This document shows, piece after piece, positions 8,865 to 17,011 of a DNA stretch of 64,000 nt. Origin of the DNA: Anaerobutyricum faecale (lineage in GTDB: Bacteria; Bacillota; Clostridia; Lachnospirales; Lachnospiraceae). The stretch covers positions 9,414 to 73,413 of the forward strand of contig DWWR01000052.1 of assembly GCA_019119645.1 (NCBI GenBank), written 5' to 3'. Numbering within the stretch: the first letter of the stretch is position 1; the number at the start of each line of letters is the position of its first letter. The notes beneath the pieces were generated by a model that saw only the letters and a program-made list of their open reading frames with translations, had not been told where the DNA came from and ran no database searches. Made by a program: the position numbers and the translations under genes.

Positions 8865-9650
8865 ATGATTTCCGAGATGAACTTTCTGGAGAGAATCATT
8901 TATCTGCTCCAGAATTACGGTATGTCGTTTCTGCAGGGAGCCGGTACCACGCTGGCCATTGCCATTGTCTCCACGATCATCGGATGTATCATCGGTTTTG
9001 CCGTGGGTATCGTGCAGACCATTCCGATCGATCCGAAGAGAGACGGCCTGCTGAAACGGATTTTGTTAAGAGTGGTAAAAGTAATTTTCAAGGCTTACGT
9101 GGAGATTTTCCGTGGAACGCCAATGATGGTGCAGGCCGTGTTTATCTATTACGGCGCATCCCAGGTATTTAATATCCATATGGGTATGTGGCAGGCAGCG
9201 TTTTTCGTTGTGTCCATCAACACAGGAGCTTACATGACGGAATCTGTCCGGGGCGGTATCATTTCCGTGGATCCGGGACAGATGGAAGGAGCGAAAGCCA
9301 TCGGTATGACGCATTTTCAGGCGATGGTGCATATCATTCTTCCGCAGGCTTTCCGGAACATTATTCCGCAGATCGGCAATAACTTTATCATCAATATCAA
9401 GGACTCCTCAGTGCTGTCCGTCATTGGTGTTGTGGATCTGTTCTTTGTACATAAGAGCGTATCCGGCGCACTTTACACCTACTTTGAGTCAGCCACCATC
9501 GTCATGTGCATTTATCTTGTTATGACGCTGATCTCCTCCCGTCTGCTGTTATTGTGGGAGAAGAAGCTGGATGGCGACGATAATTACGAACTGGTAGACA
9601 CCATGGGTGTGGGAACACAGTTCGGTCAGGATGGAAAGGGGAGATTATAA
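8865..9650 (+). CDS. Amino acid ABC transporter permease
   Basis: A 261-aa membrane permease of the His/Glu/Gln/Arg family. Recognisable parts are GAGTTLAIAIVSTIIG near the N-terminus, the EIFRGTPMMVQAVFIYYG motif near residue 80 and the coupling loop EGAKAIGMTHFQAMVHIILPQAFRN. The ATG at 8865 is preferred over an in-frame ATG at 8799 because it follows AAGGA and begins the conserved region. Its stop overlaps the ATPase start by one base. Confidence 0.92.
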   Translation: MISEMNFLERIIYLLQNYGMSFLQGAGTTLAIAIVSTIIGCIIGFAVGIVQTIPIDPKRDGLLKRILLRVVKVIFKAYVEIFRGTPMMVQAVFIYYGASQVFNIHMGMWQAAFFVVSINTGAYMTESVRGGIISVDPGQMEGAKAIGMTHFQAMVHIILPQAFRNIIPQIGNNFIINIKDSSVLSVIGVVDLFFVHKSVSGALYTYFESATIVMCIYLVMTLISSRLLLLWEKKLDGDDNYELVDTMGVGTQFGQDGKGRL

Positions 9651-10396
9651 TGGACAACACAAATAATATTCTGGAGGTCTCCCACCTGATGAAGAGCTTC
9701 GGTTCCCATGAGGTGTTAAAGGACATTGATTTTACAGTGAAAAAGGGAGATGTCATCTCCATCATCGGAGCGTCCGGTTCCGGCAAGTCCACCATGCTCC
9801 GCTGTATCAACCTGCTGGAGAACCCGACCGGCGGAAGCATTTTCTATCACGGAGAGGATATCACCAATCCGAAGATGTCCGTTCCGGCATACCGGGAGAA
9901 AGTGGGTATGGTTTTCCAGAGCTTCAACTTGTTTAATAATCTGACGGTACTGGAAAATTGTATGATCGGTCCGGAAAAGGTGGCAAAGAAAGATAAGACC
10001 ACAGCCAGAAATCTGGCCATGCAGTTCCTGGAAAAGGTAGGTATGGAGCAGTTTATCAACGCCAAACCGCGCCAGCTGTCCGGCGGTCAGAAACAGAGGG
10101 TAGCCATTGCCAGAGCGCTGGCCATGGAACCGGAAGTGCTGCTCTTTGATGAGCCGACCTCCGCTCTGGATCCGCAGATGGTGGGAGAAGTGTTAAATGT
10201 CATGAGCACTCTGGCGGAAGAAGGCATGACCATGCTCATCGTTACCCACGAGATGGCTTTTGCCAGAGATATTTCCAGCCATATTATTTTCATGGCCGAC
10301 GGCGTTATCGAGGAGGAAGGCACCAGCGAAGAGATCTTTGGTAACCCGCAGAAAGAGAAGACAAAAGAGTTCCTGAGCCGTTTCAGAAATCTCTGA
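9650..10396 (+). CDS. Amino acid ABC transporter ATPase
   Basis: A 248-aa ATPase driving the importer with the two genes upstream. Walker A is GASGSGKST, the signature is LSGGQKQR and Walker B is VLLFDEPTSALDP, followed by the switch His in VTHEMAFA. This sequence type is that of polar amino acid importers (GlnQ/HisP group). Confidence 0.94.
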   Translation: MDNTNNILEVSHLMKSFGSHEVLKDIDFTVKKGDVISIIGASGSGKSTMLRCINLLENPTGGSIFYHGEDITNPKMSVPAYREKVGMVFQSFNLFNNLTVLENCMIGPEKVAKKDKTTARNLAMQFLEKVGMEQFINAKPRQLSGGQKQRVAIARALAMEPEVLLFDEPTSALDPQMVGEVLNVMSTLAEEGMTMLIVTHEMAFARDISSHIIFMADGVIEEEGTSEEIFGNPQKEKTKEFLSRFRNL

Positions 10397-10409
10397 TGTG
10401 ATACAAGAA

Positions 10410-10532
10410 AGAATCCTGCAAAGCAGGATTCTCTGCCTGCGGCGGGTCGCGAAAGCGATATTTTCCTATCCGCCGCAGTGCGATCCTCGTGGAGCGTTTT
10501 TTATTTCATAGGAATGCAATTTCCTATGAAAT
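10410..10532 (+). other. Cluster of three hairpins after the amino acid importer operon
   Basis: Three stems follow one another: AGAATCCTGC/GCAGGATTCT (10410-10432, three-base loop), TGCGGCGG/CCGCCGCA (10438-10477) and ATTTCATAGGAA/TTCCTATGAAAT (10503-10532). Only a short T-rich stretch lies near the third. They sit directly before a strong bidirectional terminator. Confidence 0.55.
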
Positions 10533-10537
10533 AAAAT

Positions 10538-10572
10538 AAAAAAGATACTGCCCGTCGGCAGTATCTTTTTTT
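10538..10572. terminator. Bidirectional intrinsic terminator
   Basis: GATACTGCC (10544-10552) and GGCAGTATC (10557-10565) form a nine-pair stem with a four-base loop, flanked by A6 on the left and T7 on the right. It can end rightward transcripts of the importer and leftward transcripts from feoB or the region beside it. Confidence 0.8.
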
Positions 10573-10586
10573 GAAGAGAGAAAAGT

Positions 10587-10658
10587 ATGAAAAAATCTAT
10601 GACTATCAAAACAGCTTTCGTTGTTCTGATGGTGTTAGTATACACGATAATTGTATAG
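10587..10658 (+). CDS. Possible 23-aa hydrophobic peptide (type I toxin-like)
   Basis: An ATG-to-TAG frame encodes a peptide with a basic start (MKKSMTIK) followed by about 15 hydrophobic residues (FVVLMVLVYTIIV). The purine stretch GAAGAGAG upstream is a modest ribosome site. On the opposite strand a TTGACA (10663-10668) points into it, and the bidirectional terminator would end such an antisense RNA at about 100 bases. That layout resembles type I toxin-antitoxin loci, but the -10 spacing is poor and no sense promoter is obvious. It may be chance. Confidence 0.3.
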   Translation: MKKSMTIKTAFVVLMVLVYTIIV

Positions 10659-10695
10659 AATGTGTCAATTTTTTCTCACGAATTTCTGACGATTT

Positions 10696-11550
10696 TCATA
10701 AGAAGAATGAAAGAAATACGCTGATCGTATGAATTGCCATGCAGCAGATGATTCCCAGGGAAGCTGGAAGGAAGGCGGCAAGCGCCGTCCATTTCCAGCT
10801 TCCCGTTTCTTTTTTTATGGTCCAGAGCGTGGTGGAGCAGGGCCAGTGCATCAGAGAGAACAACATGGTGCAGAGGGCGGTGGTCGCTGTCCATCCATGG
10901 GCGGTGAAGAGTGCTTTCATCTCCATGAGGCTGCCTGTGTCGGCGATGCTTCCTTCCGCCAGATAGGCCATGACGATGATCGGAAGAACGATCTCATTGG
11001 CCGGAAATCCCAGCACAAAGGCCAGCAGGATCACTCCGTCAAGGCCCATCAGCCGGGCAAAAGGATCGAGAAATCCGGAGCAGATGGCCAGGAGGCTGGT
11101 TCCGCCGACGGTGACGTTTGCCATGATCCAGAGGAGCATGCCGGCCGGCGCCGCTACCGCCGCCGCTCTGCCGAGGACAAAGAGTGTTCGTTCCATGACA
11201 GAGCGGATGATGACTTTTCCAATCTGCGGACGCCGGTACGGCGGCAGCTCCAGAGTAAAAGAAGAAGGAACGCCCTTTAAGATAGTAGCGGATAAAAAGC
11301 GGGTGGTCAGGAAGGTGACCGCGACGCCAAGCACGATCACTCCGGTTAACAGGACGGCCGACAGTACCGAGTCGAAAAAAGTTCCTCCTGTCCCCACAAA
11401 AAACATGGTGATCAGAGCGATCAGAGTCGGAAAACGCCCGTTGCACGGAACAAAACTATTGGTCAGAACTGCCAGCAGACGCTCCCGGGGCGAATCAATG
11501 ATCCGGCAGCCAACTACTCCGGCGGCATTGCAGCCGAAGCCCATGCACAT
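10696..11550 (-). pseudogene. feoB: feoB, C-terminal half, separated by the inserted element
   Basis: The distal 284 codons of the ferrous iron transporter FeoB: the second part of the membrane domain with the Gate/nucleoside-recognition regions, beginning MCMGFGCNAAGVVG, with a Cys-containing motif typical of FeoB, and continuing through about seven hydrophobic segments. The ATG at 11550 lies inside the att core, so the frame opens by accident of the junction and has no ribosome site of its own. It is in frame with the N-terminal half across the core, with no other lesion. It is an interrupted gene, probably inactive while the element is present. Confidence 0.9.
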
Positions 11551-11552
11551 GG
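11537..11552. repeat. Left attachment core (att) of the feoB element
   Basis: The 16-base sequence AAGCCCATGCACATGG is identical to 14445-14460 and lies in the codons for TMCMGF of FeoB. Neighbouring bases differ at both ends. The integrase gene ends seven bases to the right. Confidence 0.9.
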
Positions 11553-11558
11553 GCTTTT

Positions 11559-12788
11559 TCAGAATACATTTTTGAGGATGATGGTGATCTCTTCCCCGTC
11601 CAGATATATTTTTTCTATGAGTTTGGTCAGACAGGCCCGGCGGCGGGGAAGAGACCGGGGATTGGTGCCGCTTAGCAGATGAAAGAGCAGCTCGCCGGAA
11701 GAAGGATCAGGGGTTTCCCGGGCGTCTGCAGGAGAAGTGTCCGGCGGCTGATGGCCCGGCAGAGGCTCCAGCTGCAGGCGGCAGACCGCGTTGATGATGA
11801 GAATATCCAGTTCGGCGATTTTCCATTTGCGGTTCCGGCAGGCCGGATCTTTGATATATTTTCTGGAACCTTTGGTGCGGCTGTAGCAGGAATAATTGCC
11901 GTGCTCGCCGTGAAACCGGGCACCGCAGCGGCCGCAGTAAAGGAGACCTGAGAGCAGGGTTCTGGGAGTGAAGGGAGCTTTCCGGGAACTGCTGCCGGAA
12001 GAAAAATCTTTCTGGCTGTGGTCCTGAAGAAGTTTTTGGACCTCCCAGAACAGCTCTTCTCTGATGATGGGCCTGTGATTTCCGGGATAAGACTGCCGGT
12101 TAAATTTTACTTTTCCGATGTATACCTCGTTGCGCAGTACATTTCTCACCAGAGTTTCACTGTTCCATCCGCCGTATTTTGTGTGATAGCGGGACTTCAT
12201 ATACTGCCAGCAGTCATGGATGGAATGTCCCTGACGGAAGCGCTCATAGAGCTCCTGTACCTGACGGGCTTCCTCTTCATTGATCACCAGGCGGCCGTCC
12301 ACGTAATCATAGCCGGTGGGCGCCGTGGAGCCGCCGTGATAATAGCCGTTTTTGGCCCGGGCGATGCGGCCCATGGTGAATCGCTCTGTGATCTGGTCCT
12401 TTTCCAGCTGGGCGAAGACCGACAGCATGCCGATCATGGCGCGGCCAAGAGGTGTTGAGGTGTCAAAATTCTCACAGACAGAGATGAAATCCACCTTGCT
12501 GGCAAGGAAATAATCTTCGATCAGCAGGAGCGTATCTTTCTGGCTGCGGGACAGACGGTCCAGTTTATAGACGATCACCACATCATACTCTTTCAAATGT
12601 GATAACATTTCCCGGAGGGCCGGGCGGTTTAAGTTGCCGCCGGAATATCCTCCGTCCGTATATATTTTTCCAATGGTAATATCTTTGGCCTGACAGAATG
12701 CCTGCAGGCGGGACGTCTGTTCGCTGATGCTGTAATTTTCCCTCTGATGGTCTGTGGAGACTCTCACGTAACAGGCGGCGGTGGGCAT
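11559..12788 (-). CDS. Large serine recombinase (integrase) of the feoB element
   Basis: A 409-aa site-specific recombinase. The resolvase catalytic domain (residues 1-150) starts ACYVRVSTDHQ, which contains the nucleophilic Ser, and includes YKLDRLSRSQKD. The recombinase DNA-binding domain spans about 160-260, followed by a zinc ribbon (LLYCGRCGARFHG with a second Cys pair further on). The coiled-coil region is short for the family. The ATG at 12788 follows AGGGGGA; a TTG at 12809 is less likely. The gene ends beside the left att core, as expected for an integrase, and is divergent from the cargo genes. Confidence 0.93.
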   Translation of the reverse strand: MPTAACYVRVSTDHQRENYSISEQTSRLQAFCQAKDITIGKIYTDGGYSGGNLNRPALREMLSHLKEYDVVIVYKLDRLSRSQKDTLLLIEDYFLASKVDFISVCENFDTSTPLGRAMIGMLSVFAQLEKDQITERFTMGRIARAKNGYYHGGSTAPTGYDYVDGRLVINEEEARQVQELYERFRQGHSIHDCWQYMKSRYHTKYGGWNSETLVRNVLRNEVYIGKVKFNRQSYPGNHRPIIREELFWEVQKLLQDHSQKDFSSGSSSRKAPFTPRTLLSGLLYCGRCGARFHGEHGNYSCYSRTKGSRKYIKDPACRNRKWKIAELDILIINAVCRLQLEPLPGHQPPDTSPADARETPDPSSGELLFHLLSGTNPRSLPRRRACLTKLIEKIYLDGEEITIILKNVF

Positions 12789-12913
12789 GGCGGATTCCCC
12801 CTTTTTCAAGGCAGCTGTTTGTCATAAATTATGATTTTTTCTGTAAGAAGATGCCTGTTTTTCGGAAACAGGGACATCTCCTTTCGCATAAATATACAGG
12901 AAGGAGGAGTTTT

Positions 12914-13144
12914 ATGGTCAGGATCATCATGAAGAATCCGGATGGCGTCTGCTGCGGCCGGCCGGAGGACATTTTCATAAAAAGAAATGGACAAAGCGAA
13001 TCCTTTTACAGAATGCTGGAGGAAGAAGGTAAATTGTGTGCAGCAGCAAAGACAGAGCCTTCCGGCCGGGAGCGGCAAAACGCAGGAATGCCTTCGCCGG
13101 GAAAGAAGGAATTTTGTCGGAAAATGAGGAACCAAAACGGATGA
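12914..13144 (+). CDS. 76-aa protein of unknown function in the feoB element
   Basis: A small gene with a very strong ribosome site (AAGGAGGAG ending 4 bases before the ATG). It starts MVRIIMKNPDGVCC and is basic, with no membrane segment and no family I recognise. It lies divergently from the integrase and upstream of the lysis genes. A recombination directionality factor is one possibility for a protein in this position, but nothing in its sequence proves that. Confidence 0.55.
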   Translation: MVRIIMKNPDGVCCGRPEDIFIKRNGQSESFYRMLEEEGKLCAAAKTEPSGRERQNAGMPSPGKKEFCRKMRNQNG

Positions 13145-13280
13145 TCGCAATATTATGATAGTACAGAGACCGCCGGGCACAGGGCGTGATGTAAGAGACG
13201 ATCCCGCGCCACGGGACATGGTGCGGAAAACAGCCAGCAGCCGGCGCGGTGGTCTTCTGTGAATATGGAGGAGGATCAAT

Positions 13281-13499
13281 ATGAAAATAAGCAGTAAAAC
13301 AAAAAAATGGCTGAAATGTGCCGGAATCCGCGCGGCCCGGACTGTAGCGCAGACGGCGGTGGCAGCCATAGGGACGGCGACGGTATTTGCTCAGGTGGAT
13401 ACCGTTATGACCATATCGACGGCACTGCTGGCCGGAGTTGTATCACTGCTGACATCCATTGCGGGACTTCCGGAGTGTAAGGAGGAGTCAGATGAGTAA
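13281..13499 (+). CDS. Phage holin, r1t-like
   Basis: A 72-aa membrane protein of the type that forms the lethal membrane lesion releasing endolysin. A basic N-terminus (MKISSKTKKWLKC) precedes two hydrophobic stretches, about residues 22-37 and 43-62; the second, ALLAGVVSLLTSIAGLPE, is the hallmark of r1t-type holins. It follows GGAGGA and overlaps the endolysin start by eight bases. Confidence 0.85.
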   Translation: MKISSKTKKWLKCAGIRAARTVAQTAVAAIGTATVFAQVDTVMTISTALLAGVVSLLTSIAGLPECKEESDE

Positions 13500-14406
13500 A
13501 TATTATCCGGATATTTCCCACCACCATACGGTGGCGGACTGGAATAAAGTGGCAAAGAACTGCCCGTTTTTGATCACGAAGGCGACGCAGGGGACCTCTT
13601 TTGTAGACAGCGCCATGGCAGGCATTGTGAAACAGTGTGAAAAGAGAGGAATCCCCTATTGGCTGTACGTGTACCTGAATAAGGGAGACGAACTGGCACA
13701 GGCGAAATTCCTGGTGAAAACCTGCAAAGATAAAATCGGAGAATATTTCATGGGATATGTTCTGGATGTGGAAGCGGGCAATCCTGCATCCGGCGTGCAG
13801 AAAGCCATGGATTATCTGAAAACGCTGGATTACAAGATGATGGTTTACACCATGTACGCGCAATATGACAAATATAAGAATATACTGGCTGCCCGTCCGG
13901 GAAAATGTGCCTGGTGGGAAGCCAGATATGGATTAAACAACGGAAAATATGATGCGGCGTATCCCTGCCATGCGGGGGCGGACCTCCATCAGTATACGTC
14001 AGAAGGCACCTGCCCGGGCTTTGACGAGAAGATTGATCTGAACCGGATCACCGGTCAGGGAAAAAAAGAAAAATGGTTTGTGACGCCAAAGCAGAAGGAC
14101 GGGGATTCCGGAGCAGAAACAGAAACCAAACCGGAAGGCGGCACGGGAGACGATCAGGGAAATACAGGGCAGGAAGGAGAGAGCAGTGTGAAATATTTCA
14201 GCACTATAAAAAATAAGACGGTCAGCAATATCACGGAGTTTTTGCACAACCGGGGGCTGGGTGCCGGCGAGAAAAATATGTCAAAGATCGCGGCGGCCAA
14301 CTGTCAGTCCAGGGAAGTGCGGAAAGCGCTGTTTTCCCTGGCGGAACAGGGAAAACTCATTAAGCCGTCCGGACTGAACAAGTGGGAGGAATCCGATAAA
14401 GACTAA
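13492..14406 (+). CDS. GH25 endolysin (lysozyme)
   Basis: A 304-aa muramidase expected to cut peptidoglycan. The GH25 domain (residues 1-190) starts KYYPDISHHHTVADW and has the catalytic DVE in GYVLDVEAG. A Gly/Glu/Asp-rich linker (about 200-235) leads to a C-terminal region of about 65 residues (ITEFLHNRGLGAGEKNMSKI), which resembles a small wall-binding domain I do not recognise. There is no signal peptide, which fits holin-dependent export. The ATG at 13492 has GGAGGAG seven bases upstream. Confidence 0.92.
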   Translation: MSKYYPDISHHHTVADWNKVAKNCPFLITKATQGTSFVDSAMAGIVKQCEKRGIPYWLYVYLNKGDELAQAKFLVKTCKDKIGEYFMGYVLDVEAGNPASGVQKAMDYLKTLDYKMMVYTMYAQYDKYKNILAARPGKCAWWEARYGLNNGKYDAAYPCHAGADLHQYTSEGTCPGFDEKIDLNRITGQGKKEKWFVTPKQKDGDSGAETETKPEGGTGDDQGNTGQEGESSVKYFSTIKNKTVSNITEFLHNRGLGAGEKNMSKIAAANCQSREVRKALFSLAEQGKLIKPSGLNKWEESDKD

Positions 14407-15757
14407 AAAACAGATCAAATCCATACGGAGGATATGCAGACAAAAAGCCCATGCACATGGTCAGTGCCTGTTTGCCGCAGGCACGGCAGCACTGGAAGGG
14501 TTTATCCAGATTGTAGGCGATGCGGGGCAGGTATCCGGCGTCTTCCAGCAGCGTAAAGAGCGGGAAAAAGATGGCCATGGGCGGAAGCATCACCGATACG
14601 ACCCAGGCCAGCACCCGGTAAAGTCCCAGCACCAGCAGACCGTGGAGCCAGGAGGGGGCGTGGAGCCAGTGAAAAAGGCCGGTCAGCCGGTCCTGAATAA
14701 AGAACAGTCCGTCAGAGAGCAGGGCAGAAGGATAGTTGGCGCCGTAAATGGTGATCCAGAATATGACGGCCAGCAGCAGGAGCATCAGCGGAAATCCTGT
14801 CAGACGGCTGGTGAACAGCCGGTCGATGGCAAAATCCAGTTTACGGTATGAGGAATTTTCATAAGAGACCACGTCCCGGCACAACTTTTCTGCTGTGGAT
14901 ACAATGGCGCCGGCGACGGCGTCGTTCCACTGTTCCGGACTGGAAATCTCTCTTTTCAGCTGCTTCCTTGCCAGGGTAATGCCCCGGAGCAGCTCCGGGT
15001 CCCGCAGGAAATCTTCTCCCAGATGGCCCGATAGTTCCCGAAGCAGGGAGCAGTCCTGATGGAGAAGACGGAGACTGAGCCAGCGGCTGTTTAAACGGCC
15101 GCCGGTTTTTTCTTCTATGAGCGGCTCGATCATGCGGATGGCGTGTTCGATGCAGTCCGGATAGCGGACTTTCGCGGGAAAAGCGGTGAAGGTGGGGGCG
15201 GTCACCTGGTCAAGGGCGTGAAGGAGCGGTTCCAGAGTACTTTTTTTCCGGGCGGAAGTGCCAACCACAGGGACGCCCAGACGGCGGGACAGCAGCGGCA
15301 GATTCAGATGAATCTTTTTGCGTCCGGCCTCGTCCATCAGATTGACGCAGACGATCACCCGGGAAGAGATTTCCATGGTCTGCAGAACCAGATTCAGATT
15401 CCGTTCAAGACAGGTGGCGTCGCAGACCACCACCACGGCGTCCGGTTCTCCGAAACAGATAAAATTCCGGGCAATTTCCTCCTCAGCGGAATGCGCCATC
15501 AGCGAATAGGTGCCGGGGATATCCACAAGTACATAAGAATTTTTCTCAGACTGGCAGAAGCCCTGGGCGTTGGATACAGTTTTTCCCGGCCAGTTTCCGG
15601 TATGTTGGTTCATGCCCGTAAGAGCATTGAAAATGGTGCTCTTTCCCACATTGGGGTTGCCGGCCAGCGCGATCACTTTATCTTCGGGAGTGCGTCTGGT
15701 GATGGTGAGACCGGAGTCCAGTGCGTTGATTCCCACAGAATGATTGGTCAGACCCAT
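14360..15757 (-). pseudogene. feoB: feoB, N-terminal half, truncated by the inserted element
   Basis: The first 433 codons are FeoB: a G-protein domain with G1 GNPNVGKST near residue 33, the G3 DIPGTYS, and NLMDEA as G4, then a linker and the first membrane segments. After CGKQALTMCMGF the frame runs 27 codons into the element and stops, so the rest of the pore is missing. It lies three bases downstream of feoA with GGGAGGA as ribosome site. The truncated protein may bind GTP but should not transport iron. Confidence 0.92.
14445..14460. repeat. Right attachment core (att) of the feoB element
   Basis: The second copy of AAGCCCATGCACATGG. It is preceded inside the element by AAA and followed by feoB sequence encoding GKQAL. 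Confidence 0.9.
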
Positions 15758-15760
15758 GAT

Positions 15761-16192
15761 TTATTCCTCCCGTGCCTCGTTTTGTATCAGAACTTCTGTG
15801 CCGGCAGCCGGCAGATGCTCCTGTCGGGGTTCCTCGATCAGGATATCCCGGCAGTCCCCCTTTCGCAGAGCGATGACCGCGCCCCGGATGAGAAAGGCGG
15901 ACGGGTCGCCCAGAGGGCTTTTCCCCAGACATTCCACCCGTGTACCGGGCGTCAGACCTATATCCAGAAGACGGCGGCGCATGCCGCCGGAGGCAAGAAG
16001 CGCGGAGACGATGGCATGACAGCCGGGAGCAAGGTCACCGAGGGTCCGGCTTTTGGAACCGGTGCGGCCTGTGAGATCCGAATCGGCACAGTCCGCTGCC
16101 ATGGAATCAAATATTTTGCTGCAGCTCATTGTATGCAAACAGGCCCTGCCTGTGTCACAGTTTCTGTCATTGCGGCAGAAAGAAAGATACAT
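15761..16192 (-). CDS. feoA: Ferrous iron transport protein FeoA with a Cys-rich N-terminal extension
   Basis: A 143-aa protein. The SH3-like FeoA domain covers about residues 50-135 (TLGDLAPGCHAIV, MRRRLLDIGLTPGTRVECLG, FLIRGAVIALRKGDC) and is thought to support FeoB in Fe(II) uptake. Family members are usually about 75-90 aa. Here about 50 extra residues carry Cys at 6, 12, 18 and 24, spaced six apart, plus Cys35. The start is supported by GGGGAGG eight bases upstream, so the extension is probably translated. First gene of the feoA-feoB operon. Confidence 0.88.
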   Translation of the reverse strand: MYLSFCRNDRNCDTGRACLHTMSCSKIFDSMAADCADSDLTGRTGSKSRTLGDLAPGCHAIVSALLASGGMRRRLLDIGLTPGTRVECLGKSPLGDPSAFLIRGAVIALRKGDCRDILIEEPRQEHLPAAGTEVLIQNEAREE

Positions 16193-16325
16193 ATTGATAC
16201 CTCCCCATAGGAGTTTCCTATTCTATGGTATTCAAAAGCAGGGAGGGAAGTGCGGGAAAACACAGATTTCTCCCGGAATGTTGACAATTTCCTCACAAAA
16301 AACGGATAAACTGCTGCCAGGACAG

Positions 16326-16354
16326 CTTACATTTCCGGTTTTTTCAGGTATAAT
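16326..16354 (+). promoter_or_regulatory. Promoter of mgsA
   Basis: CTTACA (16326-16331) and TATAAT (16349-16354) with a 17-base spacer, about 85 bases before the start codon. A TTGACA at 16284 has no good -10 partner. Confidence 0.5.
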
Positions 16355-16439
16355 GATTTTATGCGGGCATGGCGGAACCTGCCGCAGTGCAGCGGGAGAG
16401 AGGCTTTGCCGGAAACAGCACAGGAAAGGGGTTTTATGT

Positions 16440-16910
16440 ATGGCACAGGAAACGATCACTTTGACCATCGAGAAACAGAAGAATATCGCGCTGATCGCGC
16501 ACGATAACAAGAAGGAAGAATTGATTCAGTGGTGTGACAAAAATCAGGACATTTTAAAGAAGCATTTTCTATGTGGGACCGGAACCACAGCGCGGCTGAT
16601 CACGGAGAGAACCTCTCTGCCGGTGAAGGGATATAACAGCGGTCCTCTGGGCGGCGACCAGCAGATTGGAGCCAAGATTGTGGAAGGAAAAGTGGATTTC
16701 CTCATTTTCTTTTCTGACCCGCTGACGGCGCAGCCGCATGATCCGGATGTGAAGGCTTTGCTGCGGATTGCTCAGGTCTATGATATACCGATCGCCAACA
16801 ACAAGGCGACAGCAGATTTTATGATCCATTCCACGCTCATGGACCAGACCTACGATCATGAAGTTATGAATTTTAAGAAAAATGTGGAGAAGAGAGCCAG
16901 CGAATTTTAG
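16440..16910 (+). CDS. mgsA: Methylglyoxal synthase
   Basis: A 156-aa cytoplasmic enzyme converting dihydroxyacetone phosphate to methylglyoxal and phosphate, a bypass of lower glycolysis. Features are IALIAHDNKKEELI, the phosphate-binding CGTGTTARLI, the catalytic Asp region SGPLGGDQQIGAKI, and FFSDPLTAQPHDPDV. The ATG at 16440 follows AGGAAAGGGG; a nearby ATG at 16436 is out of frame. Confidence 0.95.
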   Translation: MAQETITLTIEKQKNIALIAHDNKKEELIQWCDKNQDILKKHFLCGTGTTARLITERTSLPVKGYNSGPLGGDQQIGAKIVEGKVDFLIFFSDPLTAQPHDPDVKALLRIAQVYDIPIANNKATADFMIHSTLMDQTYDHEVMNFKKNVEKRASEF

Positions 16911-16926
16911 AAAGAAAACCAAAAAT

Positions 16927-16970
16927 AACGCCGTGCCGGGCATAGACGCCTGGCGCGGCGTTTATCGTTC
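16927..16970 (+). terminator. Probable terminator after mgsA
   Basis: AACGCCGTGCC (16927-16937) pairs with GGCGCGGCGTT (16952-16962) with one mismatch. The U-run behind it is weak. Confidence 0.5.
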
Positions 16971-17011
16971 TTCTCCCGCGCCGTTTTCCGGCGGAGAGAA
17001 GGAAGAAAGGG

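Larger units (their letters stand above)
11537..14460. mobile_element. 2.9-kb serine-integrase element interrupting feoB
   Basis: The element is bounded by two copies of a 16-base core, 2908 bases apart. It holds a large serine recombinase gene (leftward) and, rightward, a 76-aa gene, a holin and a GH25 endolysin. Joining the flanks through one core copy rebuilds an uninterrupted feoB. Joining the two inner ends through the core gives a palindrome with arms AAAAAGCCCATG and CATGGGCTTTTT around a central CA, the geometry expected of a serine-integrase attP. It has no capsid, tail or replication genes. It may be a prophage remnant or a gene-intervening element. Confidence 0.9.

Noticed and set aside
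10696..15757. Split feoB as a sequencing frameshift or natural two-gene feoB
   Set aside because: The halves are 2.9 kb apart with a complete integrase element and identical att cores between them.
15143..16210. 355-codon open frame on the plus strand over feoA-feoB
   Set aside because: Antisense to clearly conserved feoA and feoB; no motif or start signal.
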